Assembly: GCA_033722375.1 (NCBI GenBank)
Contig: JAWVZB010000117.1
Location: 1 to 9,260, forward strand
DNA: 9,260 nucleotides
Source: JAWVZB01 sp033722375
GTDB lineage: Bacteria > Actinomycetota > Nitriliruptoria > Nitriliruptorales > Nitriliruptoraceae
Direction: 5' to 3'
The notes beneath the pieces were generated by a model. The model did not search any database and was not told where the DNA came from. It saw nothing but the letters and a program-made list of their open reading frames with translations. Every line of letters starts with the position of its first letter. Positions within the stretch are counted from its first letter, which is position 1. The translations under genes and the position numbers were made by a program. Below are positions 1-6,629 of the stretch, piece after piece.

Positions 1-89
1 ACGTGCTCCCACACTTCTCAGTCCAGCGACAAATGGATCTCTGCCAGCCGCTTGAGAACCATTTCCAACCATCGTGACACCGGAATCTC

Positions 90-479
90 TTAGGGCAGCA
101 ACTGCCACACACTGTGATCGTCCATCGCCACCCATCGTAGAGCTAAGTGAGTCGTCGTGGTTGGGAGAACACGACTCGCGGGGATGTCCTCGCCGGCGGC
201 GACCAGTTCTTGTCGAAGCTCCTCGCTTGATTGAAGTTGCGTTCCACGCGCTATTCGGAGCACCCCAGACTGGAAGGTGAACTCCTCTTCGAAGGTAACA
301 TCAAGAGCTTCCGCGACGTTATAGCCGTGGTCCAGGATCGCTGTAGTGACCTCGAACGGCGTACCCCCGTTGAGAAGCTCTGCGAAGGAGGTAGCTGGCG
401 TCGCTATAGAGAAGGGCCGTTCTGACTCAAGAGAAGCAACCGCTCCGCTGGCGGCCCGACGGACATCTGAGAAAGCCAT
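90..479 (-). CDS. Hypothetical protein (129 aa), probable cargo of an integrated element
   Basis: I do not recognise this protein. It has 129 residues, no signal peptide and no membrane segment. It is rich in Glu, Ala and Thr, with an acidic middle (EEEF near residue 64), and reads as a small soluble cytoplasmic protein. The start is well supported: on the minus strand a full AGGAGG (plus-strand 484-489) lies 4 bases before the ATG, and a possible promoter lies further upstream. Codon use is less GC-biased than in the chromosomal genes from 1036 onward. Together with its position beside a tRNA-Ser attachment-site fragment, this suggests cargo of a mobile element. No function can be assigned; phage or ICE accessory protein is only a guess from context. 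That it is a real gene is fairly likely, given the ribosome binding site and the non-repetitive protein composition. Confidence 0.6.
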   Translation of the reverse strand: MAFSDVRRAASGAVASLESERPFSIATPATSFAELLNGGTPFEVTTAILDHGYNVAEALDVTFEEEFTFQSGVLRIARGTQLQSSEELRQELVAAGEDIPASRVLPTTTTHLALRWVAMDDHSVWQLLP

Positions 480-515
480 CTGCCCTCCTACCGCCGAACC
501 GGGTGACTAGGGATT

Positions 516-545
516 CATCTACCCACAACGACTAGTAAGGGTCAA
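516..545 (-). promoter_or_regulatory. Possible promoter of the 129-aa hypothetical gene
   Basis: On the minus strand a TTGACC hexamer (plus 540-545) is followed after 18 bases by TAGATG (plus 516-521), about 36 bases before the ATG at 479. The -35 box is close to the TTGACA consensus, but the -10 box matches TATAAT at only three of six positions. The surrounding DNA is locally AT-rich. It is a candidate by position and -35 quality only. Confidence 0.3.
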
Positions 546-775
546 ATTACAGTGCGTTGTTCGCCTATGTAAGAGCGGTGGCCGCCCGAACGGAGCGTTG
601 GGTCTCCCCCACAAGCCTCGCTAACGGCCATGACCCCGCGCGGAACGCAACCCACCTGTGGGCGGTTTCGCCGCGCTCGTCACTGTCAGCGCCATCGAAG
701 CGCGACGGGGTGTCCGACAGCCATCGCTGACCGGAGGAGTCCGATCTCCGCAAAGCCTCTCCGCACGCGGGCCCG

Positions 776-797
776 AATGGTCACAAAATGGTCACAA
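776..797. repeat. Perfect 11-bp tandem direct repeat, possible integrase arm-type site
   Basis: AATGGTCACAA occurs twice head to tail without a gap (776-786 and 787-797). The period of 11 bases is about one helical turn. It lies about 115-135 bases from the tRNA-Ser crossover region, on the element side. Tyrosine recombinases of the lambda Int type bind short direct repeats (arm-type sites) at about such distances from the core. The repeat is directly seen; its role as an arm site is inferred. Confidence 0.45.
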
Positions 798-911
798 GAA
801 ACATGGCACAGCGTGAGATCGGAGGGGACGCGCTAACATACATCTGTGTGTTTTCGCAGGTCAGAGGCATGAGGGGGTATACGACGGTAACGCTGAGACG
901 TCACTGAACAC

Positions 912-970
912 CCTCGAAAGCGGGTAGGCCCGCAAGGGTCTCGAGGGTTCAAATCCCTCTCCCTCCGCCA
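912..970 (+). other. 3' fragment of tRNA-Ser(CGA): attachment site (attR-like)
   Basis: The bases fold as the 3' two-thirds of a tRNA-Ser. The anticodon loop CTCGAAA is at 913-919 with anticodon CGA at 915-917. The 3' anticodon strand GCGGG is at 920-924. A long class II variable arm with a GCAA loop spans 927-940. The T arm is GAGGG (943-947) / CCCTC (955-959). The acceptor 3' strand is 960-966, discriminator G 967 and CCA 968-970. The 5' anticodon strand should read CCCGC, but 908-912 reads ACACC, and no D arm or 5' acceptor strand is found at the right distance. A functional tRNA is therefore excluded. The break falls at the anticodon loop, a known crossover point of tyrosine recombinases. 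The usual reading is the duplicated 3' end left at the far side of an element integrated in an intact tRNA-Ser gene outside the window; a decayed tRNA pseudogene is the alternative. Confidence 0.8.
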
Positions 971-977
971 CCCACCT

Positions 978-1018
978 GGCCTTCCGCGCCTGGCACCCGG
1001 CGAGGCGTGGCGGAGGCC
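978..1018. terminator. Imperfect GC-rich hairpin between tRNA-Ser fragment and sigma-like gene
   Basis: GGCC (978-981) can pair with GGCC (1015-1018), then TCCGC (983-987) with GCGGA (1010-1014) across a one-base bulge, then GCC (988-990) with GGC (1004-1006) past a three-base bulge. No T-run follows on either strand. It sits just after the CCA end of the tRNA fragment and just past the 3' end of the minus-strand sigma-like gene, where a terminator would be expected. In DNA this GC-rich such hairpins arise easily, so support is weak. Confidence 0.25.
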
Positions 1019-1035
1019 GCGGTGTCAGCCCTGGC

Positions 1036-1902
1036 TCAGATCGACGAGTTCCGGGGATCGGCCACCTCACGGCGTGCCTTGTCTCGAAGATGGCGCTTCA
1101 CCCGACTGAACACGCGTGTCCGAACCCGCAGCCACGTCGGCACGTGCTCCGCTCTCCAATCGCGGAACACCGCGACCACGTCGGGATCCAACGGCTCGGC
1201 GTCGTCTGCGGTCGGGGCGGTGAGCATGCGCAGCGCGGCAGCCACGTGCTCCATCCGCTCGTGCATCGCGCTGGACGCATCGTCGCCGATGAACCATGCC
1301 AGGGCGTCGACCAGCTGTCGTTGCGCATCCTCGAGGAGACGGTCGAAGGTGTCGGCCGGCAACCCGAGCACCTCACACGAGCGCGCACGCGGCCAGCGCT
1401 CCACGGCGGACACGTGGAGGACCTCGCGTAGCTCGAGTGGCATCGAGGCCTGGGTGGTCGCTAGGACCTCCAGGGCGCCGTCCCAACGGGCGCTGAAGGG
1501 GAGGTCCGACCAATCCACAGGCCCAGGCGCAGGCCGTCGGAATCCACGCACGGGGCGAGGAAGTGCTTCGGCCCCCGGTCTGCTCGCTCGGCTCCGGCCG
1601 CGCTCCACCGTCGCCCGCGCCAACCAGGTCGCGAAGGACGTGCTCCACCAGAACATCCCGATGGACCGCAGGGCGCCCCGCCACGTCGCGACCACCACCT
1701 CCCGGGCCTCCACCGGTGAGGTGGTGGTGAGCCCGGCAAGGCGCCGGAGGACGGGCTGGAGCGGTTCGGCGACCAGACGGAAGCCGGCTTCGTCGCCGGC
1801 TCGGATCCCGTTGTACGCCACCAACTCGTCCGCGGCAGACAGCCAGCCGTCGACGGCACGATCACGCGTCGCCGGGCTCCGGGTCACCTCTCGTGGACGC
1901 AT
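1036..1902 (-). CDS. Diverged ECF-type RNA polymerase sigma factor with C-terminal extension
   Basis: Encodes 288 residues from the ATG at 1902; the frame stays open to 2016 but would then overlap the divergent gene. Residues 36-104 look like a sigma-70 region 2: GDEAGF, then EAREVVVATWRGALRSI and FATWLARATVERGRSR, which parallel the ECF pattern AEE.VQETW..vlr..d.F......tWL.rI..N.a..r. Residues 153-200 look like region 4: LELREVLHVSAVERWPRARS and the helix-turn-helix CEVLGLPADTFDRLLEDAQR. Expected role: a sigma subunit directing RNA polymerase to stress-type promoters. Region 2 is unusually divergent (GMFWW where D.F.g is normal), so core binding may be altered. About 80 residues follow region 4 and end in a basic tail. 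The segment around 221-250, ending FRDWR, resembles the linker after zf-HC2 anti-sigma domains, but no His/Cys zinc ligands remain. Ribosome binding site is weak (GGTGG just before the start); GTG codons two and three positions earlier are alternative starts. Confidence 0.65.
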   Translation of the reverse strand: MRPREVTRSPATRDRAVDGWLSAADELVAYNGIRAGDEAGFRLVAEPLQPVLRRLAGLTTTSPVEAREVVVATWRGALRSIGMFWWSTSFATWLARATVERGRSRASRPGAEALPRPVRGFRRPAPGPVDWSDLPFSARWDGALEVLATTQASMPLELREVLHVSAVERWPRARSCEVLGLPADTFDRLLEDAQRQLVDALAWFIGDDASSAMHERMEHVAAALRMLTAPTADDAEPLDPDVVAVFRDWRAEHVPTWLRVRTRVFSRVKRHLRDKARREVADPRNSSI

Positions 1903-1988
1903 CTCCACCACCGTCCCCAGTCTCTCACACCACCGCTCCGGCGTGCATGCCGTCACGGGACCGATGCGCGAGCCGGCACACTCCTGCC

Positions 1989-2504
1989 ATGCGACCGTCC
2001 GTCCTCGCCATCTCACTCATCGCTTCGCTCGTCCTCGCCGCCTGCGCTGGCGGCACGGATCCTGGACCCAGCCCGACGGCCGCCCGGGACGTGGTGCCTC
2101 CCCTGCACCCGTCGGTGGACGACTACGGCGAAGCGGTTCTCGAGATCGATGGCACCCAGCTCGCGGTGCTCGTGGCCGACACCCCCGAGGAACGACGGCA
2201 CGGGTTGATGGAGGTGCCCGCGCTGCCCGACGGTGTCGGGATGCTGTTCGTCTACGCCGCGGACCGCACCGGCGGGTTCTGGATGAAGGACACGCTCGTC
2301 CCGTTGTCGATCGCGTTCGTCGCCGCCGACGGCACCGTCCTCGAGATCCTCGACATGGAGCCGTGCCCGTCCGGCGAGGCGTGCCCCTCGTACCGCCCCG
2401 ACAGTCCCTACCGGTACGCCGTCGAGGTGCCGTTGGGGTGGTTCGACGACGAGGGAATCGCTGCTGGCGCCGCCGTGGCTGGCATTGAACGAGCTAGTCC
2501 CTGA
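1989..2504 (+). CDS. DUF192 family lipoprotein
   Basis: 171 residues starting at the ATG at 1989; the frame is open further upstream, but only this start gives a proper signal sequence. Residues 1-18 form a lipoprotein signal peptide ending in the lipobox L-A-A-C with Cys19 as the lipidated residue, so the mature protein should be anchored on the outer face of the membrane. A Gly/Pro/Ser-rich linker leads to a DUF192 (COG1430) domain at about 46-165, with the family marks ERRHGLM (68-74), GMLFVY (84-89), FWMKDTLVPLSIAFV (97-111) and YAVEVPLGWF (143-152). Cys126 and Cys132 flank a short insert and could form a disulfide. The biochemical role of DUF192 is not established. Start-to-start distance to the divergent sigma-like gene is 86 bases, with no clear promoter or strong ribosome binding site. 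It ends 99 bases before the kinase operon. Confidence 0.85.
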   Translation: MRPSVLAISLIASLVLAACAGGTDPGPSPTAARDVVPPLHPSVDDYGEAVLEIDGTQLAVLVADTPEERRHGLMEVPALPDGVGMLFVYAADRTGGFWMKDTLVPLSIAFVAADGTVLEILDMEPCPSGEACPSYRPDSPYRYAVEVPLGWFDDEGIAAGAAVAGIERASP

Positions 2505-2603
2505 GAGCCCCTTTCCGCCAGAGCGTCCGGAATTGCTTGCCGACGGACAGGGCGGGTCCGACACTCACCCGTAATCTGTTCCACCCCACAGGATCGATGC
2601 GAC

Positions 2604-4325
2604 GTGTCCCAGGCGGTCGAGTTGGCGCGGTGGGTGTCCACCGGCCTGTTCGTCGCGCTCGCGATCGGCACCGGCTACCGGGCGTGGCGGCGACGTCGCC
2701 CGTCCGCCGTCTGGGCGTTCGTCACGTTCGGGGCGCTCGCGCTCGTGAGCGTGCTGGGCCGGGTGCTCCCGGCTGACGCACCGCTGCTGGTCGAGAAGGC
2801 CAACATCGTCCTGTTGCTCGCGTTCGCCTGGGCGCTGTTCCGCTTCGCCGCCAGCTTCGGACGCATCGCTCCACGTTGGGTCCGCATCGGCGACCTCGTC
2901 ACGTTCGGGCTCGCGGTCTGGACGCTGCTGCTCCCGGAGCTGCCCACTGACAGTCGCCCCGCCTGGTTCGAGACCTGGCTGACGGCGTTCGTCGTGACCT
3001 GGGTGGGGCTCGTGACGGCCGTGGGGGTCAGCCTGTGGCGCGCCGGCCGAACCGAGCCGACGGTGGCGCGCCGGCGCATGCGGCTGCTCGGCTCGGGTGC
3101 GTTCGCGATGGGTATCGCGCTGATCGGCGCCGCCTACGCCCCGGACGGCTCCGCCGAGCCCTGGTCTCTGGCGGTACAGCTCCTGGCGGTCGCATCGGCG
3201 GTGGCGTTCGTCCTGGGTCTCGCCCCGCCGCCGACGCTCCGGATCGCCTGGCGACAGCCGGAGGAACGCAAGCTCTACACGTCGGCGATCAAGCTCCTGT
3301 CCGCCACCCACCGCGACGAGGTCGCCCCGCTGGTGCTGCCGGACGTCGCTGCGGTGGTCGGGGCGGAGGCAGCCTGGGTCCTCGATGCCGACGGAGAGCT
3401 GCTGGCGACGCACGGGGACCGCCCTGGCTCGGTTGACCAGGCGATGAGCGTCCCGGCCGGGCCCCACACCATCCACGTGCGGCCCTCCCGCTACGCCCCG
3501 TTCTTCGGCGACGAGGAGCAACGACTGCTGCGGCGGCTCACACTCCTGGCGGGGCTGGCCTTCGAACGCATCGAAGCGGTGGAGCGCGAGCGGGAGGCCC
3601 GTGCGGAGGCCGAGGCGGCGAACGAAGAGCTCGAGGCGTTCGTCTACAGCGCGTCCCACGATCTCAAGAGCCCGTTGATCGCCATGCTCGGCTACCTCGG
3701 GGTGGTGGACCAGGAGTACGGCGAGACCATCGACGAGAGGCTCGCGTGGTACCTCGAGCGGATGCGGGTCAACGGCGCCTACATGCGGGCGCTGATCGAC
3801 GACCTGCTCGAGCTCTCGCGGGTCGGCCGGGTCGACACCGACGTCACCGCCGTCCCGCTGGGCGAGGTCGCCACCGAGGTCGCCGACGAGATCGGGGCGC
3901 GCTACCCCGAGGCCACGATCAAGGTCGGCGAACTGCCGGTGATCTGGTTGAACGACGTCCGCGCTCGTCAGCTCTTCACCAACCTGCTCGAGAACGCCTG
4001 CCGCTACGGCGGCCGTCCCGACGTTCGGGTGGCGGTCCGAGCAGACCGTGGCCCGCACGGTGCCGTGGTGATCGCGGTCGAGGACGACGGCCAGGGGATC
4101 CCGGCCGAATACCGTGACCGGGTCTTCGGCGTCTTCGAGCGTCTCGCTCCCGAGGATTCGCCCGGCACCGGCATCGGCCTCGCCATCTGCGCCAAGATCG
4201 TCGAGGCAGCCGACGGTGACATCCACGTCGAGGAGGGTGCGGCGGGCGGGGCGCGGGTCGTCGTCACCCTGCCGCCGAGCGCACACGTCGACGCCCCGGC
4301 CCAGGAGATGGAGGTCCGGTCATGA
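2604..4325 (+). CDS. Membrane-bound sensor histidine kinase (7 hydrophobic segments, GAF-like, HisKA, HATPase)
   Basis: 573 residues from GTG at 2604, with AGGA ten bases upstream; a TAATCT at 2572-2577 is the only -10-like match before it. About seven hydrophobic segments lie at residues 7-25, 36-53, 64-86, 95-112, 121-146, 161-178 and 186-206, an N-terminal sensor region of a family I cannot name. A GAF-like stretch (about 225-322) and a short charged coiled coil (322-345) follow. The dimerisation domain has H-box SHDLKSPL with phospho-acceptor His352. The ATPase domain shows the N box NLLENACRYGG (Asn464), G1 DDGQGIP, F box FERL (511-514) and G2 GTGIGLAIC (521-529), so all catalytic boxes are intact. 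Expected reaction: ATP-dependent autophosphorylation on His352 in response to a membrane signal. The SHDLKSPL type H-box is common in kinases that pair with Rcp1-like receivers, and such a receiver gene overlaps the 3' end by four bases. Confidence 0.9.
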   Translation: MSQAVELARWVSTGLFVALAIGTGYRAWRRRRPSAVWAFVTFGALALVSVLGRVLPADAPLLVEKANIVLLLAFAWALFRFAASFGRIAPRWVRIGDLVTFGLAVWTLLLPELPTDSRPAWFETWLTAFVVTWVGLVTAVGVSLWRAGRTEPTVARRRMRLLGSGAFAMGIALIGAAYAPDGSAEPWSLAVQLLAVASAVAFVLGLAPPPTLRIAWRQPEERKLYTSAIKLLSATHRDEVAPLVLPDVAAVVGAEAAWVLDADGELLATHGDRPGSVDQAMSVPAGPHTIHVRPSRYAPFFGDEEQRLLRRLTLLAGLAFERIEAVEREREARAEAEAANEELEAFVYSASHDLKSPLIAMLGYLGVVDQEYGETIDERLAWYLERMRVNGAYMRALIDDLLELSRVGRVDTDVTAVPLGEVATEVADEIGARYPEATIKVGELPVIWLNDVRARQLFTNLLENACRYGGRPDVRVAVRADRGPHGAVVIAVEDDGQGIPAEYRDRVFGVFERLAPEDSPGTGIGLAICAKIVEAADGDIHVEEGAAGGARVVVTLPPSAHVDAPAQEMEVRS

Positions 4326-4762
4326 ACGACGCCATCCGCGTTCTCGTCGCCGAGGACAACGAGGACCACCTCTTCTTCATCGTGCGAGCTCTCCGCGAGG
4401 TCAGCGGTGTCGGCTTCGAGATCGACGCGGTGCGTGACGGCGAGGAGGCACTCGATTTCGTGCACCGGCGTGGCCGGTTCGCCGACCGCCCGAGGCCGCA
4501 CATGATCCTCCTGGACATCAAGATGCCGAAGATCAGTGGTCTCGAGGTCCTCAAGGATCTCAAGCAGCATCCGGAGCTGCGCCAGATCCCGATCACGGTG
4601 CTCTCCTCCTCGGATCGCGCCGAGGACATCGACGAGGCCTACCGGCTCGGCACCAACACCTACCTCGTCAAAAACATGGACATCGAGGGACTCAAGCGGG
4701 ACCTCGCTGACGCCAAGGAGTACTGGACCGAGACCGCCCGACTCCCGAGACCACCCCAGTGA
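4322..4762 (+). CDS. Rcp1/CheY-like single-domain response regulator
   Basis: 146 residues forming one receiver domain with no output domain. Acid pocket Glu11-Asp12, phospho-acceptor Asp65 in MILLDIKMP, switch Ser95 in ITVLSSSD and Lys117 in TYLVKN are all present. The loop before beta-3 (VHRRGRFADRPRPH) and the SSSDRAEDI stretch are typical of the Rcp1 family that serves phytochrome-like kinases. Expected role: accept phosphate from His352 of the upstream kinase and pass it on or signal through protein contact. Start ATG at 4322 overlaps the kinase stop in ATGA and has GGAGG seven bases upstream, so translation is coupled but also independently initiated. The stop overlaps the next start in GTGA. 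Confidence 0.92.
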   Translation: MNDAIRVLVAEDNEDHLFFIVRALREVSGVGFEIDAVRDGEEALDFVHRRGRFADRPRPHMILLDIKMPKISGLEVLKDLKQHPELRQIPITVLSSSDRAEDIDEAYRLGTNTYLVKNMDIEGLKRDLADAKEYWTETARLPRPPQ

Positions 4763-6312
4763 ACGCCAACGTGACGACGCGCGTCCCCATCCGGGTCATG
4801 GTGGTCGACGACAGCCTCGACCACCGGGCGCTGATGGCGCGGCGGCTCGAGCGGGCCGGCATGGCCGTGAGCGAGGCCGCGACCGCGGACGAGGCGCTGG
4901 CAGCGGCGCAGTCAGTCGATCTGGTGCTGCTCGACTATCGCCTGCCGGGGGTCAGCGGTCTCGAGCTCCTGCGCTCGATCACGGCGCTGAGACGGGGCCC
5001 ATCCGTGGTCCTCGTCACTGCGATGGGATCCACGGACGTTGCAGTCGAGGCGATGCGGGAGGGAGCCGTCGACTACGTCACGAAGGGCCCGGACTACCTC
5101 GACGAGCTGCCCCAGGTCATCGAGCGTGCGTGGCGGACCCACGACCTCGAGCAGCGGGCACACGAGCTGCAGCGCCTCGCGCTGCTCATGCACTCGGCGT
5201 CCGAGCGGGAGGAGGTCGTCACCGAGATCGTCGAAGGCGCCAGTGCGCTGCTGCGCGCTGGGGCATGCGTGCTCGTCATCGACGACGACGGTCGCCGTGT
5301 CGCCGCCCAGGTCGGGAGCGCACCCGCCGCCGTGGACGACCTGCGGCGTCGGTCCACCACAGAGCTCCCCGAGCCGGGCGAGGTCGAGACGGCGGTGGAC
5401 GGAGCCGACCTCGTCGTGGCGCTGCCCGCGGATGCGGGGGAGCCGCGCGGATACCTCGGGGTGTTCGGTCGCGATGCCAACGGACCGCTCGGCGAGGAGC
5501 TCGAGCTGGCCAAGGCGTTCGGGGCGTTCGCCGGCACGGCGCTGCGAAACCTCCGCCGTCGCGAGCTCGAGACCAGCCTCATCGATGAGTTGCAGCGAAC
5601 GGTGGAGGCTCGGCACGACTTCATCGCGTCGGTCTCTCACGAGCTGCGGACTCCGCTGACCTCGATCAGCGGCTATTCGGAGACGCTCCTCCAGCGCTGG
5701 GCTGATGTCGAGGACGATCGCAAGCGCGACCTCCTCAGCCGCGTGCTGTCCAACAGCCGGGAGCTCGGCCGCCTCGTCGAGGAGCTCATCGACCTCGCCG
5801 CCCTCGAGCGTGGACGCCGGTTCACGGCGCAGGTCCGGGCGATCGGGCTCGAGGAGGCGATGCACCGCGCGCTCGACACCGTGGAGGTCTACACCCGGGA
5901 GCGCGAGGTCGACGTCGATCTCGTTCCGGCGACGATCGAGGTCGATCCCGACATGTTCTCCCGGGTGATGGCCAACCTGATCTCCAACGCGGTCAAGTAC
6001 TCACCGGCCGGACGACCGGTACGGATCCGGGTGGCCCGCGCCGGCGGTCACGTCCGGATCGAGGTGGAGGACGAGGGCGTCGGTCTCGACTCCCACGAGG
6101 TGGGCCGGGTGTTCGAGCCGTTCTGGCGTGCCGGCAGCGCCGTGGCCAACGCCATCCGCGGTTCCGGCATCGGCCTGTCGTTGGTCCGCGAGTACGTCCG
6201 CACTCTCGGGGGCCAGATCGGTGTCGAGTCCGAGCCGGGGATGGGATCGACCTTCTGGTTCACCGTCCCCTTGGCGGACGGGGACGACAGCGGGGCGTCG
6301 TCCCGCGACTAG
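4759..6312 (+). CDS. Receiver-GAF-histidine kinase hybrid
   Basis: 517 residues from the GTG at 4759, overlapping the preceding stop by four bases; no clear ribosome binding site, so it probably relies on translational coupling. The N-terminal receiver (about 10-125) has Asp17-Asp18, phospho-acceptor Asp59 in LVLLDYRLP, Thr87 and Lys109 in VTKGPDYLDELP. A signalling helix (128-150) leads to a GAF-like domain (about 150-262), then a second helix, HisKA with SHELRTPL and His294, and an HATPase domain with Asn410, DEGVGL (438-443), FEPFWR (452-457) and GSGIGLSL (468-475). No membrane segment is seen, so it should be cytosolic. The receiver-first order suggests that phosphate on Asp59 tunes the kinase, as in a relay, with the upstream kinase as a plausible donor. 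The target of His294 is not in the window; the Rcp1-like receiver is a candidate. Confidence 0.9.
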   Translation: MNANVTTRVPIRVMVVDDSLDHRALMARRLERAGMAVSEAATADEALAAAQSVDLVLLDYRLPGVSGLELLRSITALRRGPSVVLVTAMGSTDVAVEAMREGAVDYVTKGPDYLDELPQVIERAWRTHDLEQRAHELQRLALLMHSASEREEVVTEIVEGASALLRAGACVLVIDDDGRRVAAQVGSAPAAVDDLRRRSTTELPEPGEVETAVDGADLVVALPADAGEPRGYLGVFGRDANGPLGEELELAKAFGAFAGTALRNLRRRELETSLIDELQRTVEARHDFIASVSHELRTPLTSISGYSETLLQRWADVEDDRKRDLLSRVLSNSRELGRLVEELIDLAALERGRRFTAQVRAIGLEEAMHRALDTVEVYTREREVDVDLVPATIEVDPDMFSRVMANLISNAVKYSPAGRPVRIRVARAGGHVRIEVEDEGVGLDSHEVGRVFEPFWRAGSAVANAIRGSGIGLSLVREYVRTLGGQIGVESEPGMGSTFWFTVPLADGDDSGASSRD

Positions 6313-6342
6313 CATGGAGCCACCCTCGACCCAGGAGTCGGC

Positions 6343-6507
6343 GTGGAAGCGTGGCAGATCATCCTCGGGGTGTTCTTCGCCTTGCTGCCGATCGTGCTCA
6401 TGCTCGACTACTGGGGCAACGAGCGTCTGACCTTCCGCGGGCGCCCGATCCCGCGGGAGTGGCAGCGCCAGATCACCCACCCGTCCGAGTCGGACGACTC
6501 CCACTAG
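6343..6507 (+). CDS. Small single-pass membrane protein (54 aa)
   Basis: A GTG start at 6343 preceded by AGGAG (6333-6337) five bases upstream opens a 54-residue frame ending in TAG. Nearly all codons end in G or C, as in the neighbouring genes, which is strong coding evidence for so short a frame. Residues 3-22 form one hydrophobic helix (AWQIILGVFFALLPIVLMLD in essence). The rest is polar: DYWGNERLTFRGRPIPREW, then an acidic Ser/Asp tail ending DDSH. By the positive-inside rule the basic part is probably cytoplasmic. I do not recognise the family. It lies 30 bases after the hybrid kinase stop on the same strand, so it is likely the last gene of the kinase operon and could be a small partner or regulator of the membrane kinase; that is inference from position only. 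Confidence 0.7.
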   Translation: MEAWQIILGVFFALLPIVLMLDYWGNERLTFRGRPIPREWQRQITHPSESDDSH

Positions 6508-6629
6508 CCCACTCCGGGCCGGGAGCAGATCGCACCGCGGCGTCGGATCCGTCCACGGGGTGCCGTCGCATGCCCCGGCCCCCCCGTGCGGCGGTCGATC
6601 CGCGCTGCCTCGGGCAAGAAGGGGAGATA

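Larger units (their letters stand above)
480..911. other. Gene-free end of the putative integrated element
   Basis: About 430 bases without a convincing gene. Open frames here (565-753 minus, 630-836 plus) lack ribosome binding sites and give low-complexity, Arg/Ser/Thr-rich translations. What can be seen is a candidate promoter for the minus-strand gene at the left, a perfect 11-bp tandem repeat at 776-797, and a 9-bp inverted repeat (740-748 against 815-823) around it. The 9-bp pair is near what chance would give in a stretch this size. Base composition is lower in GC than in the DNA to the right of 970. The stretch stops at the tRNA-Ser fragment, so it fits an attachment-site arm of a mobile element. 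Confidence 0.5.

Noticed and set aside
1..72. Minus-strand ATG at 72 open to the window edge, 17 bases after the stop of the 129-aa gene
   Set aside because: Only 24 codons are visible, the ribosome binding site is poor, and another frame there is equally plausible as a short peptide; not enough to call a gene.
630..836. 68-residue plus-strand frame that could be a relic integrase C-terminus
   Set aside because: Only a vague likeness of the MVTKWSQE end to integrase tails; the rest is Arg-rich with no tyrosine-recombinase motif and no ribosome binding site.
861..1070. Minus-strand frame with GEGFEPSRPLRAYPLSR-like product
   Set aside because: This is the antisense translation of the tRNA-Ser 3' end, a well-known spurious protein pattern; it has no ribosome binding site. 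It does support the tRNA identity.
1903..1988. Shared divergent promoter region between the sigma-like and DUF192 genes
   Set aside because: No -35/-10 pair or convincing operator is visible on either strand, although a promoter must lie near.
1007..2488. 493-residue plus-strand frame over the sigma-like gene and the DUF192 gene
   Set aside because: Arg/Ser/Thr/Ala-rich low-complexity translation that crosses two recognisable genes; no domain seen.
2544..2560. 5-bp hairpin CGGAC / GTCCG between the DUF192 gene and the kinase operon
   Set aside because: Short stem with a 7-base loop and no T-run; expected by chance at this GC content.
2565..4286. 573-residue antisense frame over the membrane kinase
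   Set aside because: Arg/Asp/Gln/Gly-rich shadow of an intact histidine kinase; no domains or ribosome binding site.
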